Under the pieces are notes generated by a model. It was not told the DNA's origin. It did not search any database and was given only the letters and a program-made list of their open reading frames with translations. DNA of 64,000 nucleotides from Pseudogemmobacter lacusdianii (GTDB taxonomy: Bacteria; Pseudomonadota; Alphaproteobacteria; Rhodobacterales; Rhodobacteraceae): NCBI RefSeq assembly GCF_030848395.1, contig NZ_JAVDBT010000011.1:64648-128647 (forward strand), in the 5' to 3' direction. The position numbers were made by a program, and so were the translations under genes. Shown here piece by piece: positions 8,492 to 17,716 of the stretch (positions within the stretch are counted from its first letter, which is position 1; each line of letters starts with the position of its first letter).

Positions 8492-10189
8492 TCAGTCTGG
8501 GCGCAGCGCAGTCAGCGCCGCATCGAAACCGGGGCTGCCACGAATATGGATGGCTAGGATGCCGCCCTGTCCAAGAACAAGGATACGGTCGGCGTTTTCC
8601 GCTTCGCGCCGGGTATGGGTCGCGGTCACCACGGTTGTCCGATCCTTGGCCTTCTGGTCTTTGGCACGGTGCAGTCGCGCCAGCACATCGCGCGCGGTCT
8701 GGCCATCAAGCCCTTCGGTCGGCTCATCCAGCAGCCAGACGGGCGCATTGCGCAGGATCATCCGCGCCAGTGCCAGCCTGCGCGCCTGACCGCCCGACAG
8801 CCCCTGACCGCGATCTCCCAGCATTGTGTCCAGCCCATCGGGCAGGCTGTCGAACAGGCTTTCAAGCCCCGCAGCGGTCAGCGCGGAGATCAGTTCTGCG
8901 TCTTCAGCATCGTGGGCGGCAAGCCGAAGATTGCCGCGCATGCTGTCGTGAAACAGCTCGGTCCTTTGGGTCAGCCGGGCAGAGGGCAGGCAGAAGACCT
9001 CACCCGATTGCGGCGCTATTTCGCCAGCCAGGCACTGGAGCAGGCTGGTCTTGCCGATGCCGCTCGGGCCGGTCAGGGCGATATGCTCGCCTTGCCGGAT
9101 CTCCAGCGAGAGATCGCCAAGCACCGCAGTCGCCGCCCCGTCATGGCGCAGCGTGACATGGTGCAGGCAGACGGCAACCCCGTCTTTCGGAGAGGGCGGG
9201 ATGACAGAGGGGGCGGGCGGTGCCAGCCCCGGCCCGATACGGCGCACGGCCAGCCGGGTGCGGGCAAGGTCCAGCGCGCCCCGGCGTAAGGGTGCAAGCG
9301 TTTCCGACGCGGCCATGGCGACCAGCAGGGCCAGCGCGACACCGGGTGCCCCGATCCCCGACATGGCTGCGGCGACCAGCACCGCAGGTGGCAACAGCGC
9401 GGCGATCACCCCGAAGACGATGCCTGCCCCGGTCTCGATCCGGTTCAGTCGGGTTTCATGCGCGGCAAGCCGGGTCTCCAGCGCGCCCAGATCCGCGCAG
9501 CGGGCGGGCAACTGCCCGGCCATCAGCAATTCGGTCTGACCGCTGGCAAGGTCGATCACGCCGCTGCGCAGGCCCTCGATCAGGGCGGCACGGCGCAGTG
9601 TGGCGGGGGTGGCAGCGCGCGATATACGCCACACCATCACAGACCCCGACAGGATCAGCACTGCAAAGATGGCAAGCCCGAGCAGCGGGCTGATAAAGGC
9701 CAAGGTGATGCCTGCGGCCAGTGCGGCGATGAAGCCCGTGCAAAGCGGCACGATCAGCCGCAGATAAAGTGTGTCCAGCGCATCGACATCGGCGGTCAGC
9801 CGGAACAGAATCCGCGCCGGACGCAGGGCAAGCGCTCGTGCGGCCCCCGCCGCAGACCAGGCGCGAAACAGCCGTTCGCGCAGCGCCGCCAGCACGGCCA
9901 GCGTCGCGTCATGTGTCACCAGACGTTCGCCATAGCGGGCCGCTGTGCGGCCAAGCGCGAAAAGCCGGATCGCCGCCGAGGGCATGAAGACATCAAAGGC
10001 CAGCGCCGTGACCGTGGAAAGCCCGGCAAGCGCCGTCGCGGTGATGAACCAGCCGGAAAGCCCCAGCAACGCCATTCCCATCAATCCCGTCAGGGCCGCA
10101 AGCGCCGCGCCCGCCAGCAATCGGCGGCGCGCCTGCCGGTCGGGCAGCGCAAGAAAAGGGCGAAAATCCTGCCACAGGCGCGACATCAT
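8492..10189 (-). CDS. cydC: Heterodimeric thiol exporter ATP-binding/permease CydC
   Basis: 565 residues: N-terminal ABC transmembrane domain (about 1-320) and C-terminal nucleotide-binding domain with Walker A 'GPSGIGKTSLL', signature 'LSGGQARRLAL' and Walker B 'VWLLDEPTEGLD'. CydDC exports glutathione/cysteine (and handles heme) and is needed to assemble cytochrome bd. Its start overlaps the cydD stop (ATGA), so the two half-transporters are probably made in equal amounts. Confidence 0.95.
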   Translation of the reverse strand: MMSRLWQDFRPFLALPDRQARRRLLAGAALAALTGLMGMALLGLSGWFITATALAGLSTVTALAFDVFMPSAAIRLFALGRTAARYGERLVTHDATLAVLAALRERLFRAWSAAGAARALALRPARILFRLTADVDALDTLYLRLIVPLCTGFIAALAAGITLAFISPLLGLAIFAVLILSGSVMVWRISRAATPATLRRAALIEGLRSGVIDLASGQTELLMAGQLPARCADLGALETRLAAHETRLNRIETGAGIVFGVIAALLPPAVLVAAAMSGIGAPGVALALLVAMAASETLAPLRRGALDLARTRLAVRRIGPGLAPPAPSVIPPSPKDGVAVCLHHVTLRHDGAATAVLGDLSLEIRQGEHIALTGPSGIGKTSLLQCLAGEIAPQSGEVFCLPSARLTQRTELFHDSMRGNLRLAAHDAEDAELISALTAAGLESLFDSLPDGLDTMLGDRGQGLSGGQARRLALARMILRNAPVWLLDEPTEGLDGQTARDVLARLHRAKDQKAKDRTTVVTATHTRREAENADRILVLGQGGILAIHIRGSPGFDAALTALRPD

Positions 10190-11868
10190 GGGGCCTCCAC
10201 CGTTGCGGGCGCTGGCAGACTGATCCGGCGATCCATCCGTGCGGCAAGGCGCGGATCATGGGTGGCGACGATCAGGCTGCGTCCCTGCGCCAGCGCCAGC
10301 AGGCTTTCCGTCACGCTTTCAGCGGTTTCCGGGTCAAGATGGGCGGTTGGCTCATCGGCGAGCACAAGGCCCGCCGGGCTGACGGCGATCCGTGCCAGCG
10401 CCAGACGCAGCGCCTCGCCACCCGATATCCCGTTGCCGCCCTCGCCAATCGGCGCGGCGCCACGGATACTTGCCATTGCGCCCAGATGCATGTCTGAAAG
10501 CGCGCGGCTGACCTTCTCTTGCCCGATTTCCTTGCGGCCCATGGTGACGTTCTGCGCCAAAGAGCCTGCAAAGATATGCGGGCTCTGGCCGATCCAGGCC
10601 ATGCGGGCGCGCAGGCGGGGGGCGGTTTCGGCTGTCAGCGCCTCGCCGTCGATTTCGATCCGGCCCGCCTGCGGCAGATCCAGCCCGGCGATCAGCGCCA
10701 GCAGCGTGGTCTTTCCGGCGCCGCTTGGGCCGGTCAGCGCCAGATGTTCGCCTGCGGCAAGGGTGAAATCCAGTCCCGCAGGCAGCGTCCCCCCATCGTC
10801 GCCATAACGGAACCGCAGACCTGCGACCAGGACAGAAGCCGCCTGCGGACCGGGGGAGGCAGGCGGGGTTGCGGGTAGCCCCGCTTCGGGCAACGTCCGT
10901 TCGCTGCGGGACAGGCGCAACAGATTGTCCTGTGCCGCCTGACCCGCCGCCTTGTCATGCCAGATAGCCGACAGATCGCGCAGCGGTTCAAAAAAGGCGG
11001 GGGCCAACAGCAGGATGAACATGCCCTGCGCCAGGCTTAGGGTGTCGCCCCAGGCTCCGAAATTCAGATCTCCCAGCAGGTGAAAGCCGACATAGACCGC
11101 GACCATGGCCACGCCGAGCGCAGCAAACAGTTCCAGCACCGCCGAGGTGAGAAAGGCGATGCGCAAAACCGCCATCGAACGCGACCGCAGGCCCTCGGCT
11201 TCGGCTCTGACACGGGTGGCCACCTGATCGGTCGCGCCCAGCCCCCGGATGGTGGCAAGCCCACGCAGCCGGTCAAGCAGAAAGGCGTTCATCGTGCCGA
11301 TCTCGACCAGTTGCGCCTTGCTGGCCGCCTGCGCCTGCCAGCCGATCAGCGCCATGAAAACCGGGATCACCGGCATTGCGATCAAAAGGACCAGCGCCGC
11401 CGTCCAGGACAAGGGCAGGATCGCCAGAAAAATTGCCAGCGGAACCAGCACGGCCTTCATCCGCGCCGGGCCGAACCTGGCCAGCCAGGGCGTGATGCTG
11501 TCGGCCTGTTCGGCGATCATGCTGGCGGCTTCACCTGATGGGATGGCCCGCCTGTCAAGCGGCGCGCGCTCTGACAGGGCCATGATCGCGGTCATGCGTA
11601 ACGCAGAAACGCGGGCGCGGGCATGCTGATGGCCTGCACGCTCGCTGAGCGCGCCGAGGATGACTCGCAAAATGCCTATGGCTGCGGCCGTTGCCGCCGG
11701 CAGGATCGTCGCGCCCCAGGACATCCGATCCGCGACGTTTGAGATCGCCTGCGCCAGCAGGCCGGCCTGCGGCAGCCACAAAACCGCGGCCAGCGTCGGC
11801 AACAGCGTCAGCCTGATCGGCTGGCGCGCGGGACGTTCTGCATCCTCGGTTTTGGGTCGGTTTGACAT
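10186..11868 (-). CDS. cydD: Heterodimeric thiol exporter ATP-binding/permease CydD
   Basis: 560 residues and first gene of the cydDCABX operon. Six-helix transmembrane domain, then a nucleotide-binding domain with Walker A 'GPSGAGKTTLLALIAG', signature 'ISGGEALRLALARIA' and Walker B 'LVLADEPTAHLD'. It pairs with CydC to export cysteine/glutathione to the periplasm. I see no strong Shine-Dalgarno before the ATG, and no clear FNR box in the upstream 360 bases. Confidence 0.95.
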   Translation of the reverse strand: MSNRPKTEDAERPARQPIRLTLLPTLAAVLWLPQAGLLAQAISNVADRMSWGATILPAATAAAIGILRVILGALSERAGHQHARARVSALRMTAIMALSERAPLDRRAIPSGEAASMIAEQADSITPWLARFGPARMKAVLVPLAIFLAILPLSWTAALVLLIAMPVIPVFMALIGWQAQAASKAQLVEIGTMNAFLLDRLRGLATIRGLGATDQVATRVRAEAEGLRSRSMAVLRIAFLTSAVLELFAALGVAMVAVYVGFHLLGDLNFGAWGDTLSLAQGMFILLLAPAFFEPLRDLSAIWHDKAAGQAAQDNLLRLSRSERTLPEAGLPATPPASPGPQAASVLVAGLRFRYGDDGGTLPAGLDFTLAAGEHLALTGPSGAGKTTLLALIAGLDLPQAGRIEIDGEALTAETAPRLRARMAWIGQSPHIFAGSLAQNVTMGRKEIGQEKVSRALSDMHLGAMASIRGAAPIGEGGNGISGGEALRLALARIAVSPAGLVLADEPTAHLDPETAESVTESLLALAQGRSLIVATHDPRLAARMDRRISLPAPATVEAP

Positions 11869-12228
11869 GGTCTTGATGCAATCCGTGATTTACCACTCTG
11901 CAATTGTATTTACGGGGAACCGGAACGAACCGTCAGGCAGTGACGCGACAACATACCGTTTTAATGCGCCAGGGCCGCGCGGCGGGATGACGCGCGACAT
12001 TTCGGCATGGGCGGCTCTTCACGGAATGGTGCGGCATGAAACAGGCAGATTACAATTGTCTCTCTCGCCTTGGTTCGACGCTTGCCTTTCCATCGCGCTT
12101 AACAAGAGACTTTTCCAGTCAAGTATATTGCAGTTCCTGTTGGCATGGATTGCAAATGAAAAGTGCAGCATATGGCTGCCCCAGGTTGCTGCCGCTTTAG
12201 CTTTGGGAAGCATCAGGCTGTCTGACCG
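11869..12228. other. Intergenic region upstream of cydD
   Basis: 360 bases between the cydD start and the SulP stop. The stretch is visibly more A/T-rich than its surroundings and probably holds the cyd promoter. I found no convincing FNR, ArcA or RegA site by eye and no supported gene; a 64-codon minus-strand frame here has neither a ribosome-binding site nor recognisable content. Confidence 0.5.
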
Positions 12229-13965
12229 TCACTCGACATGGGCTGTTGGTGCGTCCGCAATGATTGCTCTCCAGGCGTCATATTGCGAAAGGAAGACCTT
12301 GCCGTTCAGGTCGTTGAGGAAACGGCTGCCTTGCAGTCGATCCATCACCGGGCCCTTGACCTCCGAAAGGTGCAGCCGCACGTTCTGGGCCGCCAGTTCA
12401 TGCGCCAGCGTCTCAAGCGATTCCAGGGCGGAATAGTCGATCACATTCACCGCCGAACAGATCAGCACCACTTCGCGGATTGCGGGATTTGCGGCGAGCC
12501 GGTCCAGAACCATGGTCTCGATGGCGCGGGCATTGGCGAAATAGAGGCTCTCGTCCACCCGAAGCATCAGCACGCCCGGCAGGGTCTCGACCTGATGGCG
12601 CTGGATGTTGCGGAAATGCTGGCTGCCGGGGACCAGCCCGACCTCGGCCACATGCGGGCGGGCGGTATTGAGCAGATGCAGCAGCAGGGACAGCGCGACC
12701 CCGGTCGATACCCCGGCCTCGACCCCGAAGCCCAGCGTGGCAAGGATCGTCGCCAGCACGCTTGCAAAATCGCGGCGCGAATAGGCCCAGGTGCGGCGCA
12801 GGATGGCCGGCTCCACAAGGCTGAGGACCGCGACAATGATCGTTGCCGCCAGTGTGGCCTGCGGCAGGAAGTAAAGCAGCGGCGTCAGCGCCAGTGCTGC
12901 CAGCGCCAGACCGATCGCGGTAAGGGCCCCGGCGGCGGGCGTGGCAGCACCCGCGTCGAAATTCACCACCGAGCGCGCAAAGCCTCCCGTCACCGGAAAG
13001 CCGCCGGTAAAGGCCGCGCCGATATTGGCGGCGCCAAGCCCGATCAGTTCCTGATCCGGGTCGATCCGCTGGCGTTTCTTCGCGGCCAGCGTCTGCGCCA
13101 CCGAGACGCTTTCGACAAAGCCGATGATCGAGATCAGCGCGGCGGGCAGCAGCAGGGCCCCGAGCAGGTCGGGCGACAGGCCGGGCAGGGTCAGGGGCGG
13201 CAACCCCTGCGGGATGGTTCCGACAATTGCCACGCCCTTTTCATGCAGACCGAGGGCCTCGACTGCGGCGGTGGTGGCGACAATGGCAAAGACCGGTCCA
13301 GCCCGGGTCAGCAGCGTGGCAAGCCCCTCGCCCGCGCCCAACCGTTTCAGCGCGGGCTTCATGCCCTTGCGCACCCAGACCAGAAATCCAAGCGAGGCAA
13401 GCCCGATCATCAGCGTTGGTGTATTGGTGCCGCCGATGTTCAGCCAAAGCCCGTGCAGGATCTCCGGCAGCGTATTACCGCCGCCCCTGATGCCAAGGAT
13501 ATGGCGCGCCTGCCCGGCGGCGATCAGCAGGCCCGAGGCGATGATGAAGCCCGCAATCACCGGATGCGACAGGAAATTCGCCAGAAAACCAAAGCGCAGC
13601 AGCCCCAATGCGATCAGCATCAGCCCTGACAGCAGTGCCAGTGTCAGCGCGGCGACCGCATAGCCCGCCGTCCCGGCCGCGGCGACCTGGCCCACCGCCG
13701 AGGCAGTCATCAGCGAGACCACGGCTACCGGCCCCACTGCCAGCGCCCGGCTGGTGCCGAAGACCGCATAAAGGATGATCGGCAGGACCGAGGCATAGAT
13801 TCCCGCCTGCGGTGGCAGCCCCGCCAGCATCGCATAGGCCAGCGATTGCGGCACCAGCATGATGGTGACGATTACCGCCGCCGTCAGGTCGGACGACAGA
13901 TCGGCCCGGTTGTAGCGCCGCCCCCAGACAAGAACCGGCATCAGAGAGGTCAGGGACAGGCGCAT
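12229..13965 (-). CDS. SulP-family anion permease with STAS domain
   Basis: About 578 residues from the ATG at 13965 (the frame also allows a TTG six codons earlier). Ten or more membrane helices include the SulP signature 'LVPQSLAYAMLAGLPPQAGIYAS'; the C-terminal ~110 residues form a STAS domain ('LPGVLMLRVDESLYFANA', 'VIDYSALESLETL'). Likely an inner-membrane sulfate, sulfite or bicarbonate transporter. Last gene of a minus-strand sulfur operon, so export or uptake of sulfur oxyanions is the best inference; the substrate cannot be read from the sequence. Confidence 0.9.
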   Translation of the reverse strand: MRLSLTSLMPVLVWGRRYNRADLSSDLTAAVIVTIMLVPQSLAYAMLAGLPPQAGIYASVLPIILYAVFGTSRALAVGPVAVVSLMTASAVGQVAAAGTAGYAVAALTLALLSGLMLIALGLLRFGFLANFLSHPVIAGFIIASGLLIAAGQARHILGIRGGGNTLPEILHGLWLNIGGTNTPTLMIGLASLGFLVWVRKGMKPALKRLGAGEGLATLLTRAGPVFAIVATTAAVEALGLHEKGVAIVGTIPQGLPPLTLPGLSPDLLGALLLPAALISIIGFVESVSVAQTLAAKKRQRIDPDQELIGLGAANIGAAFTGGFPVTGGFARSVVNFDAGAATPAAGALTAIGLALAALALTPLLYFLPQATLAATIIVAVLSLVEPAILRRTWAYSRRDFASVLATILATLGFGVEAGVSTGVALSLLLHLLNTARPHVAEVGLVPGSQHFRNIQRHQVETLPGVLMLRVDESLYFANARAIETMVLDRLAANPAIREVVLICSAVNVIDYSALESLETLAHELAAQNVRLHLSEVKGPVMDRLQGSRFLNDLNGKVFLSQYDAWRAIIADAPTAHVE

Positions 13966-14034
13966 GGCAGCCACTTTCGGCAAATTCGGGAACCCGCGCC
14001 CGATCAGGGCGCGGGTGTGGGGCAGGGTGGGCCG

Positions 14035-14364
14035 TCAGACACCGGCGGCGGCGCAAAGCGCGCTGCTGCGCGCCCCTGAACGACACCAGAGCAAGGCTGG
14101 TCCGGGAGCATTGCGCAGGGCCCCGGCCAACGCCGGGGCCTGGGCTGCAATATCTGCTGGCCCGGAAACCGGCAGATGCAGCGCTCCGATCCCGGCCGCG
14201 CTCGCTGCGGCGGCGATCAGGGCAAATCCCGGCTGACCCGGCTCTTCGCCGTCAGGGCGATTGCAGATCAGGAGGCGGTAGCCGGATTTGACCAGCGCCG
14301 GGATGTCGTCGGGGCTGATCTGGCCGCAGATGCCGATCTGCGGCGTGTGGTGGCGAATATCCAT
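14035..14364 (-). CDS. DUF442 / TIGR01244-type sulfurtransferase-phosphatase-like protein
   Basis: 109 residues with a dual-specificity-phosphatase-like fold. The catalytic loop 'CRSGARS' near residues 93-99 matches the Cys-X5-Arg motif and 'GQISPDDIPAL' near 14-24 is typical of the family. In Blh-type proteins this domain is fused to the persulfide-dioxygenase-like hydrolase encoded just upstream (9-base gap); here the two are separate polypeptides. It probably handles persulfide sulfur. Confidence 0.85.
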   Translation of the reverse strand: MDIRHHTPQIGICGQISPDDIPALVKSGYRLLICNRPDGEEPGQPGFALIAAAASAAGIGALHLPVSGPADIAAQAPALAGALRNAPGPALLWCRSGARSSALCAAAGV

Positions 14365-14373
14365 ACCGGCCTC

Positions 14374-15255
14374 TTACAGCCCGCCAAGAGGCACTTTGAG
14401 GAAGCGCTTGCCGTTTTCCTCGGGTGGCAACTCGCCCGCCTTCATGTTCACCTGAAGTGAGGGAATGATCAGGGTCGGCATCTTCAGCGTGGCGTCGCGG
14501 GCCTCGCGCATGGCAACAAAGTCCTCGCGCGAGCGGCCCTGACCCACATGGATATTGTGGTCGCGCTGTTCTCCCACCGTGGTTTCCCATGCGATGTCGC
14601 GGCCATTCGGTCCGTAGTCGTGGCACATGAAAAGCCGGGTTTCGCGGGACAGGGCCAACACGCGCTGGATGCTGTCATAAAGCGTTCCGGCATCGCCGCC
14701 GGGGAAATCGGCGCGGGCAGAGCCGCCATCGGGCATGAAAAGCGTATCGCCGACAAAGGCCGCATCGCCGATGACATGGGTCATGCAGGCCGGTGTATGG
14801 CCGGGGGTATGGATCGTGCAGGCGGTCATGGCCCCGATCCTGTAGCTGTCGCCATCGTCGAACAGCCGGTCGAACTGGCTGCCGTCACGCTGGAATTCGG
14901 TGCCCTCGTTGAAGACCTTTCCAAAGGTTTCCTGCACCACGGTGATGTTCCTGCCGATGCCGATCTTGCCGCCAAGCGCGGCCTGGATATAGGGCGCGCC
15001 GGAAAGGTGGTCGGCATGGACATGCGTTTCGATCAGCCATTCGAGACGCAGAGCCTTTTCGCGGATGAAGGCGATGATCCGGTCGGCGCTTTCATAGCTG
15101 ATGCGGCCGGCGGCATAGTCGATATCCATCACGGAATCGACCACGGCACAGGCCTCAGAGCCCGGATCCTTCACCACATAGGAAATCGTATTGGTGGCCG
15201 GGTCGAAAAACGGTGTGACCTCGGGTTTCATGGTCAGATCGGGTTTGCAGGTCAT
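14374..15255 (-). CDS. Persulfide-dioxygenase-like metallo-beta-lactamase-fold hydrolase (ETHE1/Blh type)
   Basis: 293 residues. Metal ligands are visible: His78, His80, Asp82 and His83 in 'THVHADHLSG', His153 in 'PGHTPACM', Asp170 in 'VGDTLF' and His212 in 'CHDYG'. The ETHE1/Blh group uses a mononuclear iron to oxidise glutathione persulfide to sulfite. Its neighbours (YeeE/YedE transporters, DUF442, SulP, divergent sulfide:quinone reductase) fit sulfide detoxification: SQR makes persulfide, this enzyme makes sulfite, and SulP may move the product. Confidence 0.92.
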   Translation of the reverse strand: MTCKPDLTMKPEVTPFFDPATNTISYVVKDPGSEACAVVDSVMDIDYAAGRISYESADRIIAFIREKALRLEWLIETHVHADHLSGAPYIQAALGGKIGIGRNITVVQETFGKVFNEGTEFQRDGSQFDRLFDDGDSYRIGAMTACTIHTPGHTPACMTHVIGDAAFVGDTLFMPDGGSARADFPGGDAGTLYDSIQRVLALSRETRLFMCHDYGPNGRDIAWETTVGEQRDHNIHVGQGRSREDFVAMREARDATLKMPTLIIPSLQVNMKAGELPPEENGKRFLKVPLGGL

Positions 15256-15270
15256 GGGCTTCTCCGTAAA

Positions 15271-15705
15271 TCAGGCGGTTTGGGTGCGGCTGGCGATCAG
15301 GCCGTTTATGCCACGCGCGATCAGTAGGCCGCAGATCAGGGCTGCGACAAAGGCCAGCGGCTCGGGGCGCAGGGTGCCAAGCGCGGGCAAAGCGCCGCCG
15401 GGGCAAAAGCCCGCAATCCCCCAGCCTATGCCGAAGACTGCCGATCCGGCGACCAGTTTCACGTCGATCAGCCTGGTGCCGGGCAGTTGGAACTTCGGCT
15501 CGAACCGCGGCGCGCGCCGCGCCAGAACCAACCTGTATCCCGGGATGGCGACCGCCAGCGCGCCGCCCATCACAAAGGCAAGGCTGGGGTCCCAGCTTCC
15601 GGCCAGATCGAAGAAGTTCAGGACTTTGGCCGGGTTGAACATGCCCGAGACCGCAATCCCGGTCCCGAAGACCAGGCCGATCAGCAAAGCGGAAAGCAGG
15701 CGCAT
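15271..15705 (-). CDS. YeeE/YedE-family (DUF6691, PmpB-like) sulfur transporter half
   Basis: 144 residues with four membrane helices. Conserved Cys/Gly segment 'GWGIAGFCPGGALPALG' near 98-114 is the family signature, in which Cys is thought to guide thiosulfate or persulfide-type sulfur. It pairs with the second half encoded 1 base upstream; two-gene YeeE/YedE pairs are common next to persulfide dioxygenases. Confidence 0.88.
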   Translation of the reverse strand: MRLLSALLIGLVFGTGIAVSGMFNPAKVLNFFDLAGSWDPSLAFVMGGALAVAIPGYRLVLARRAPRFEPKFQLPGTRLIDVKLVAGSAVFGIGWGIAGFCPGGALPALGTLRPEPLAFVAALICGLLIARGINGLIASRTQTA

Positions 15706-15706
15706 T

Positions 15707-16135
15707 TCAGGCTCCGATCAGGTGGCGGGTCACATAGACGGTGACGAAGGCTGCGAGCATGAAGCTGATCGTTGCCGTGATCGAGCGGCGCGACAGGCGG
15801 GCGTTGCCGCAGACGCCGTGCCCGGAGGTGCAACCGCCACCATAGCTGACGCCGATGCCGACAAGAAGCCCGCCGCCAATGATGGCGGCCATGGAAACCG
15901 GCACCTCCATTGCGGGCCATGTGCCTGTTGCAAGGAGTATCAGCCCCGGTGCCAGCACCATGCCCAGAAGCATGACGGCACGCAAAGACCAGTCGCGGCC
16001 ATCGCCGCTGCGCATCAAGCCGGACAGGATTCCTGTCGCACCAAGGATACGTCCATGGAAGGCCATCAGCAAAACGGCAGCAAGTCCGATCAGCATGCCA
16101 CCGGAGAAGGATGTGAAGGGGGTGAACTCGGTCAT
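15707..16135 (-). CDS. YeeE/YedE-family (PmpA-like) sulfur transporter half
   Basis: 142 residues from the ATG of 'MTEFTPFTSF'. Four membrane helices; the signature 'SYGGGCTSGHGVCGNARLSRRS' is split over residues ~103-124 and holds the two conserved cysteines. Proposed role: import of a sulfane-sulfur species. The start overlaps the stop of the DUF2892 gene (ATGA), so these genes are translationally coupled. The frame extends 72 codons upstream, but that part is out-of-frame DUF2892 coding sequence. Confidence 0.88.
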   Translation of the reverse strand: MTEFTPFTSFSGGMLIGLAAVLLMAFHGRILGATGILSGLMRSGDGRDWSLRAVMLLGMVLAPGLILLATGTWPAMEVPVSMAAIIGGGLLVGIGVSYGGGCTSGHGVCGNARLSRRSITATISFMLAAFVTVYVTRHLIGA

Positions 16136-16344
16136 TTCTTTTTCAACGGACAGGTCGAGAGACCGACCAGACGGTAAGCCGGGCAGGTGGCGAAAGCGGC
16201 GGTCAGCAACAGGACTGCCGCGACGATCCACAGCACAGGGCCGAGGATTGGCCAGTTTGCGCCGTAGAACCAGGCAATGGCAGCGATGACGATGCCAGCA
16301 GCCAGCCGCAGAATGCGGTCGGTCTGGCCAAGATTTTTCAGCAT
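16132..16344 (-). CDS. DUF2892 (YgaP-type membrane anchor) protein
   Basis: 70 residues from 'MLKNLGQTDRILRLAAG', the normal start of DUF2892 proteins, preceded by an AGGGGTG site. Two membrane helices and the C-terminal 'CPAYRLVGLSTC' motif with two cysteines. In YgaP this domain anchors a rhodanese. First gene of the minus-strand sulfur operon after the Crp/Fnr regulator. Confidence 0.88.
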   Translation of the reverse strand: MLKNLGQTDRILRLAAGIVIAAIAWFYGANWPILGPVLWIVAAVLLLTAAFATCPAYRLVGLSTCPLKKK

Positions 16345-16411
16345 GGGACACCCCTGGAATCGGTTTCGGGTCATGGATGCCACGCCCCGGCGCCTTCCGT
16401 CTGTGACTTAG

Positions 16412-17074
16412 TTACTGTTCCGCGCTCTGGGTCAGTTTTTCCAATGCATCCCGGTTGGTCAGCCGCAACTCGCCCCGGGCCTGCTCGATCCAGCCCCGCC
16501 GCTGGAATTCCGCCAGCGCCCGGCTGATCACCTCGCGCGCCGAACCGAGCTCGGTCGCCAGTTGCTGATGCGTGACGTTGACCCTGTCACCCTCGGCCAT
16601 GGCAAGAAGACGCTGTGCCAGGCGCAGATCGATGCGCTGGAAGGCGATGTCGTCGATCAGCGATAGCAGGTCGGTGACCCGGCGTGACCAGGCCCGCATC
16701 ACAAAGCCTCGAAATTCGGGCGAAAGTCCCATCATCTCGTCGAAAGTGGCACGCGGGATACCGATCGCCTCGATATCGGTTTCGGCCATGCCCTCGGTCG
16801 CCAGATCGTCATAGGCCAGCATACAGGCCGAGGTTAACACACAGCTTTCGCCAGCACCGATACGGTAGAGAACCACTTCACGTCCGCTATCGGACACTTG
16901 AGTGACTCTGATCCGACCGGAAAGCAGCAAAAGCAGGTGATCGGCAGGCTGGCCCGCACCAAAAAGCCGTGTTCCTGCGGGAAAGTCCAGTTTGCGGCTG
17001 CCATGCAAAAGCGACTTGCGCAGCGCGGCGGGAAGCTGGTCCAGCTCTTTGAAATGGGCGGTCCAGTCGTTCAT
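16412..17074 (-). CDS. Crp/Fnr-family regulator with paired cysteines in the sensor domain
   Basis: 220 residues from the ATG of 'MNDWTAHFKEL' (AGGAG 9 bases upstream). The cyclic-nucleotide-like domain (about 25-140) carries 'GESCVLTSACML', two cysteines seven residues apart at the position where Crp proteins contact cAMP. The C-terminal helix-turn-helix reads 'QQLATELGSAREVISRALAEF'. It lacks the four N-terminal cysteines of an FNR iron-sulfur cluster. Position at the centre of two divergent sulfur operons suggests it controls both; thiol or persulfide sensing through the Cys pair is inference. Confidence 0.88.
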   Translation of the reverse strand: MNDWTAHFKELDQLPAALRKSLLHGSRKLDFPAGTRLFGAGQPADHLLLLLSGRIRVTQVSDSGREVVLYRIGAGESCVLTSACMLAYDDLATEGMAETDIEAIGIPRATFDEMMGLSPEFRGFVMRAWSRRVTDLLSLIDDIAFQRIDLRLAQRLLAMAEGDRVNVTHQQLATELGSAREVISRALAEFQRRGWIEQARGELRLTNRDALEKLTQSAEQ

Positions 17075-17179
17075 ATATCGCTCCTGCAACGGCCGGATTT
17101 CGGGCCATTCCAAATCTAAAGCCAGTGGATAGCAGGCTTTGCGGTGAAAGCCTCTCTACAGATCTGCGCGCAGTCGCCT

Positions 17180-17193
17180 GTCGCCTTGGCGAC
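17180..17193. promoter_or_regulatory. Palindrome between divergent sulfur operons, candidate operator
   Basis: GTCGCC-TT-GGCGAC is a perfect 6+6 inverted repeat in the 243-base divergent region between the Crp/Fnr gene and the DsrE gene, with one extra GTCGCCT copy starting 7 bases upstream. Length and symmetry fit a dimeric regulator, but it does not match the FNR/DNR consensus (TTGAY-N4-RTCAA). Binding is inference. Confidence 0.35.
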
Positions 17194-17317
17194 ATATCAT
17201 GGCATGCTGGCGATCTTCTGCAATTGCTGTTTGGCGGCTAAATCCAAAAAGGCACAGTTCCGAGGCCACGCGTCCAGACGCCCCTGAACTTTTTTACCCG
17301 GATTCCAGGAGGGTTTC

Positions 17318-17689
17318 ATGCAATCCGCAGATTTTGTCGCAACGCTGTTCGATGGCAAGTCCAATCCCGCAAAGGTCACCGTGGCCTTCACCATGGCGCT
17401 GAATGCGCAGCAAAAGGGCCATGGTGCGATGGTGCTTTTGATGGTGGAGGCGGTCGAACTGGGCCTGCCCGGCGCAACGGATGGCATCGACGTGGGCAAA
17501 CCCTTCGAGCCTGTTTCCGATCTGTTGGCGAAGTTCCGCGACGGCGGTGGCCGCATCGGGATCTGCAAATCCTGCATGATCCACAATGGCTTTTCCGCTG
17601 AGCAGATGGTGCCGGGCTACGAGATTGTCACCGCACCCGAAGTCATCGACCTGATGATGGCGGCCAAAGGCTCGCTTCAGATCACCTGA
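17318..17689 (+). CDS. DsrE-family sulfur-carrier-like protein
   Basis: 123 residues, preceded by AGGAGG. DsrE/F fold with 'KVTVAFTMALNAQQKGHG' near 19-36 and a conserved 'GICKSCMIHNG' near 81-91, whose cysteines could accept persulfide sulfur. Soluble, no signal. First gene of the plus-strand sulfur operon (DsrE-OsmC-SQR-DUF5368); a role in relaying sulfane sulfur is inferred from family and context. Confidence 0.88.
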   Translation: MQSADFVATLFDGKSNPAKVTVAFTMALNAQQKGHGAMVLLMVEAVELGLPGATDGIDVGKPFEPVSDLLAKFRDGGGRIGICKSCMIHNGFSAEQMVPGYEIVTAPEVIDLMMAAKGSLQIT

Positions 17690-17716
17690 GCGCAATTTCC
17701 CTGAAGGACAATTCCG

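Noticed and set aside
11869-12000. FNR box upstream of cydD
   Set aside because: TTGAT occurs near 11872 but the matching half-site at the right spacing (TTGAT-N4-ATCAA) is absent.
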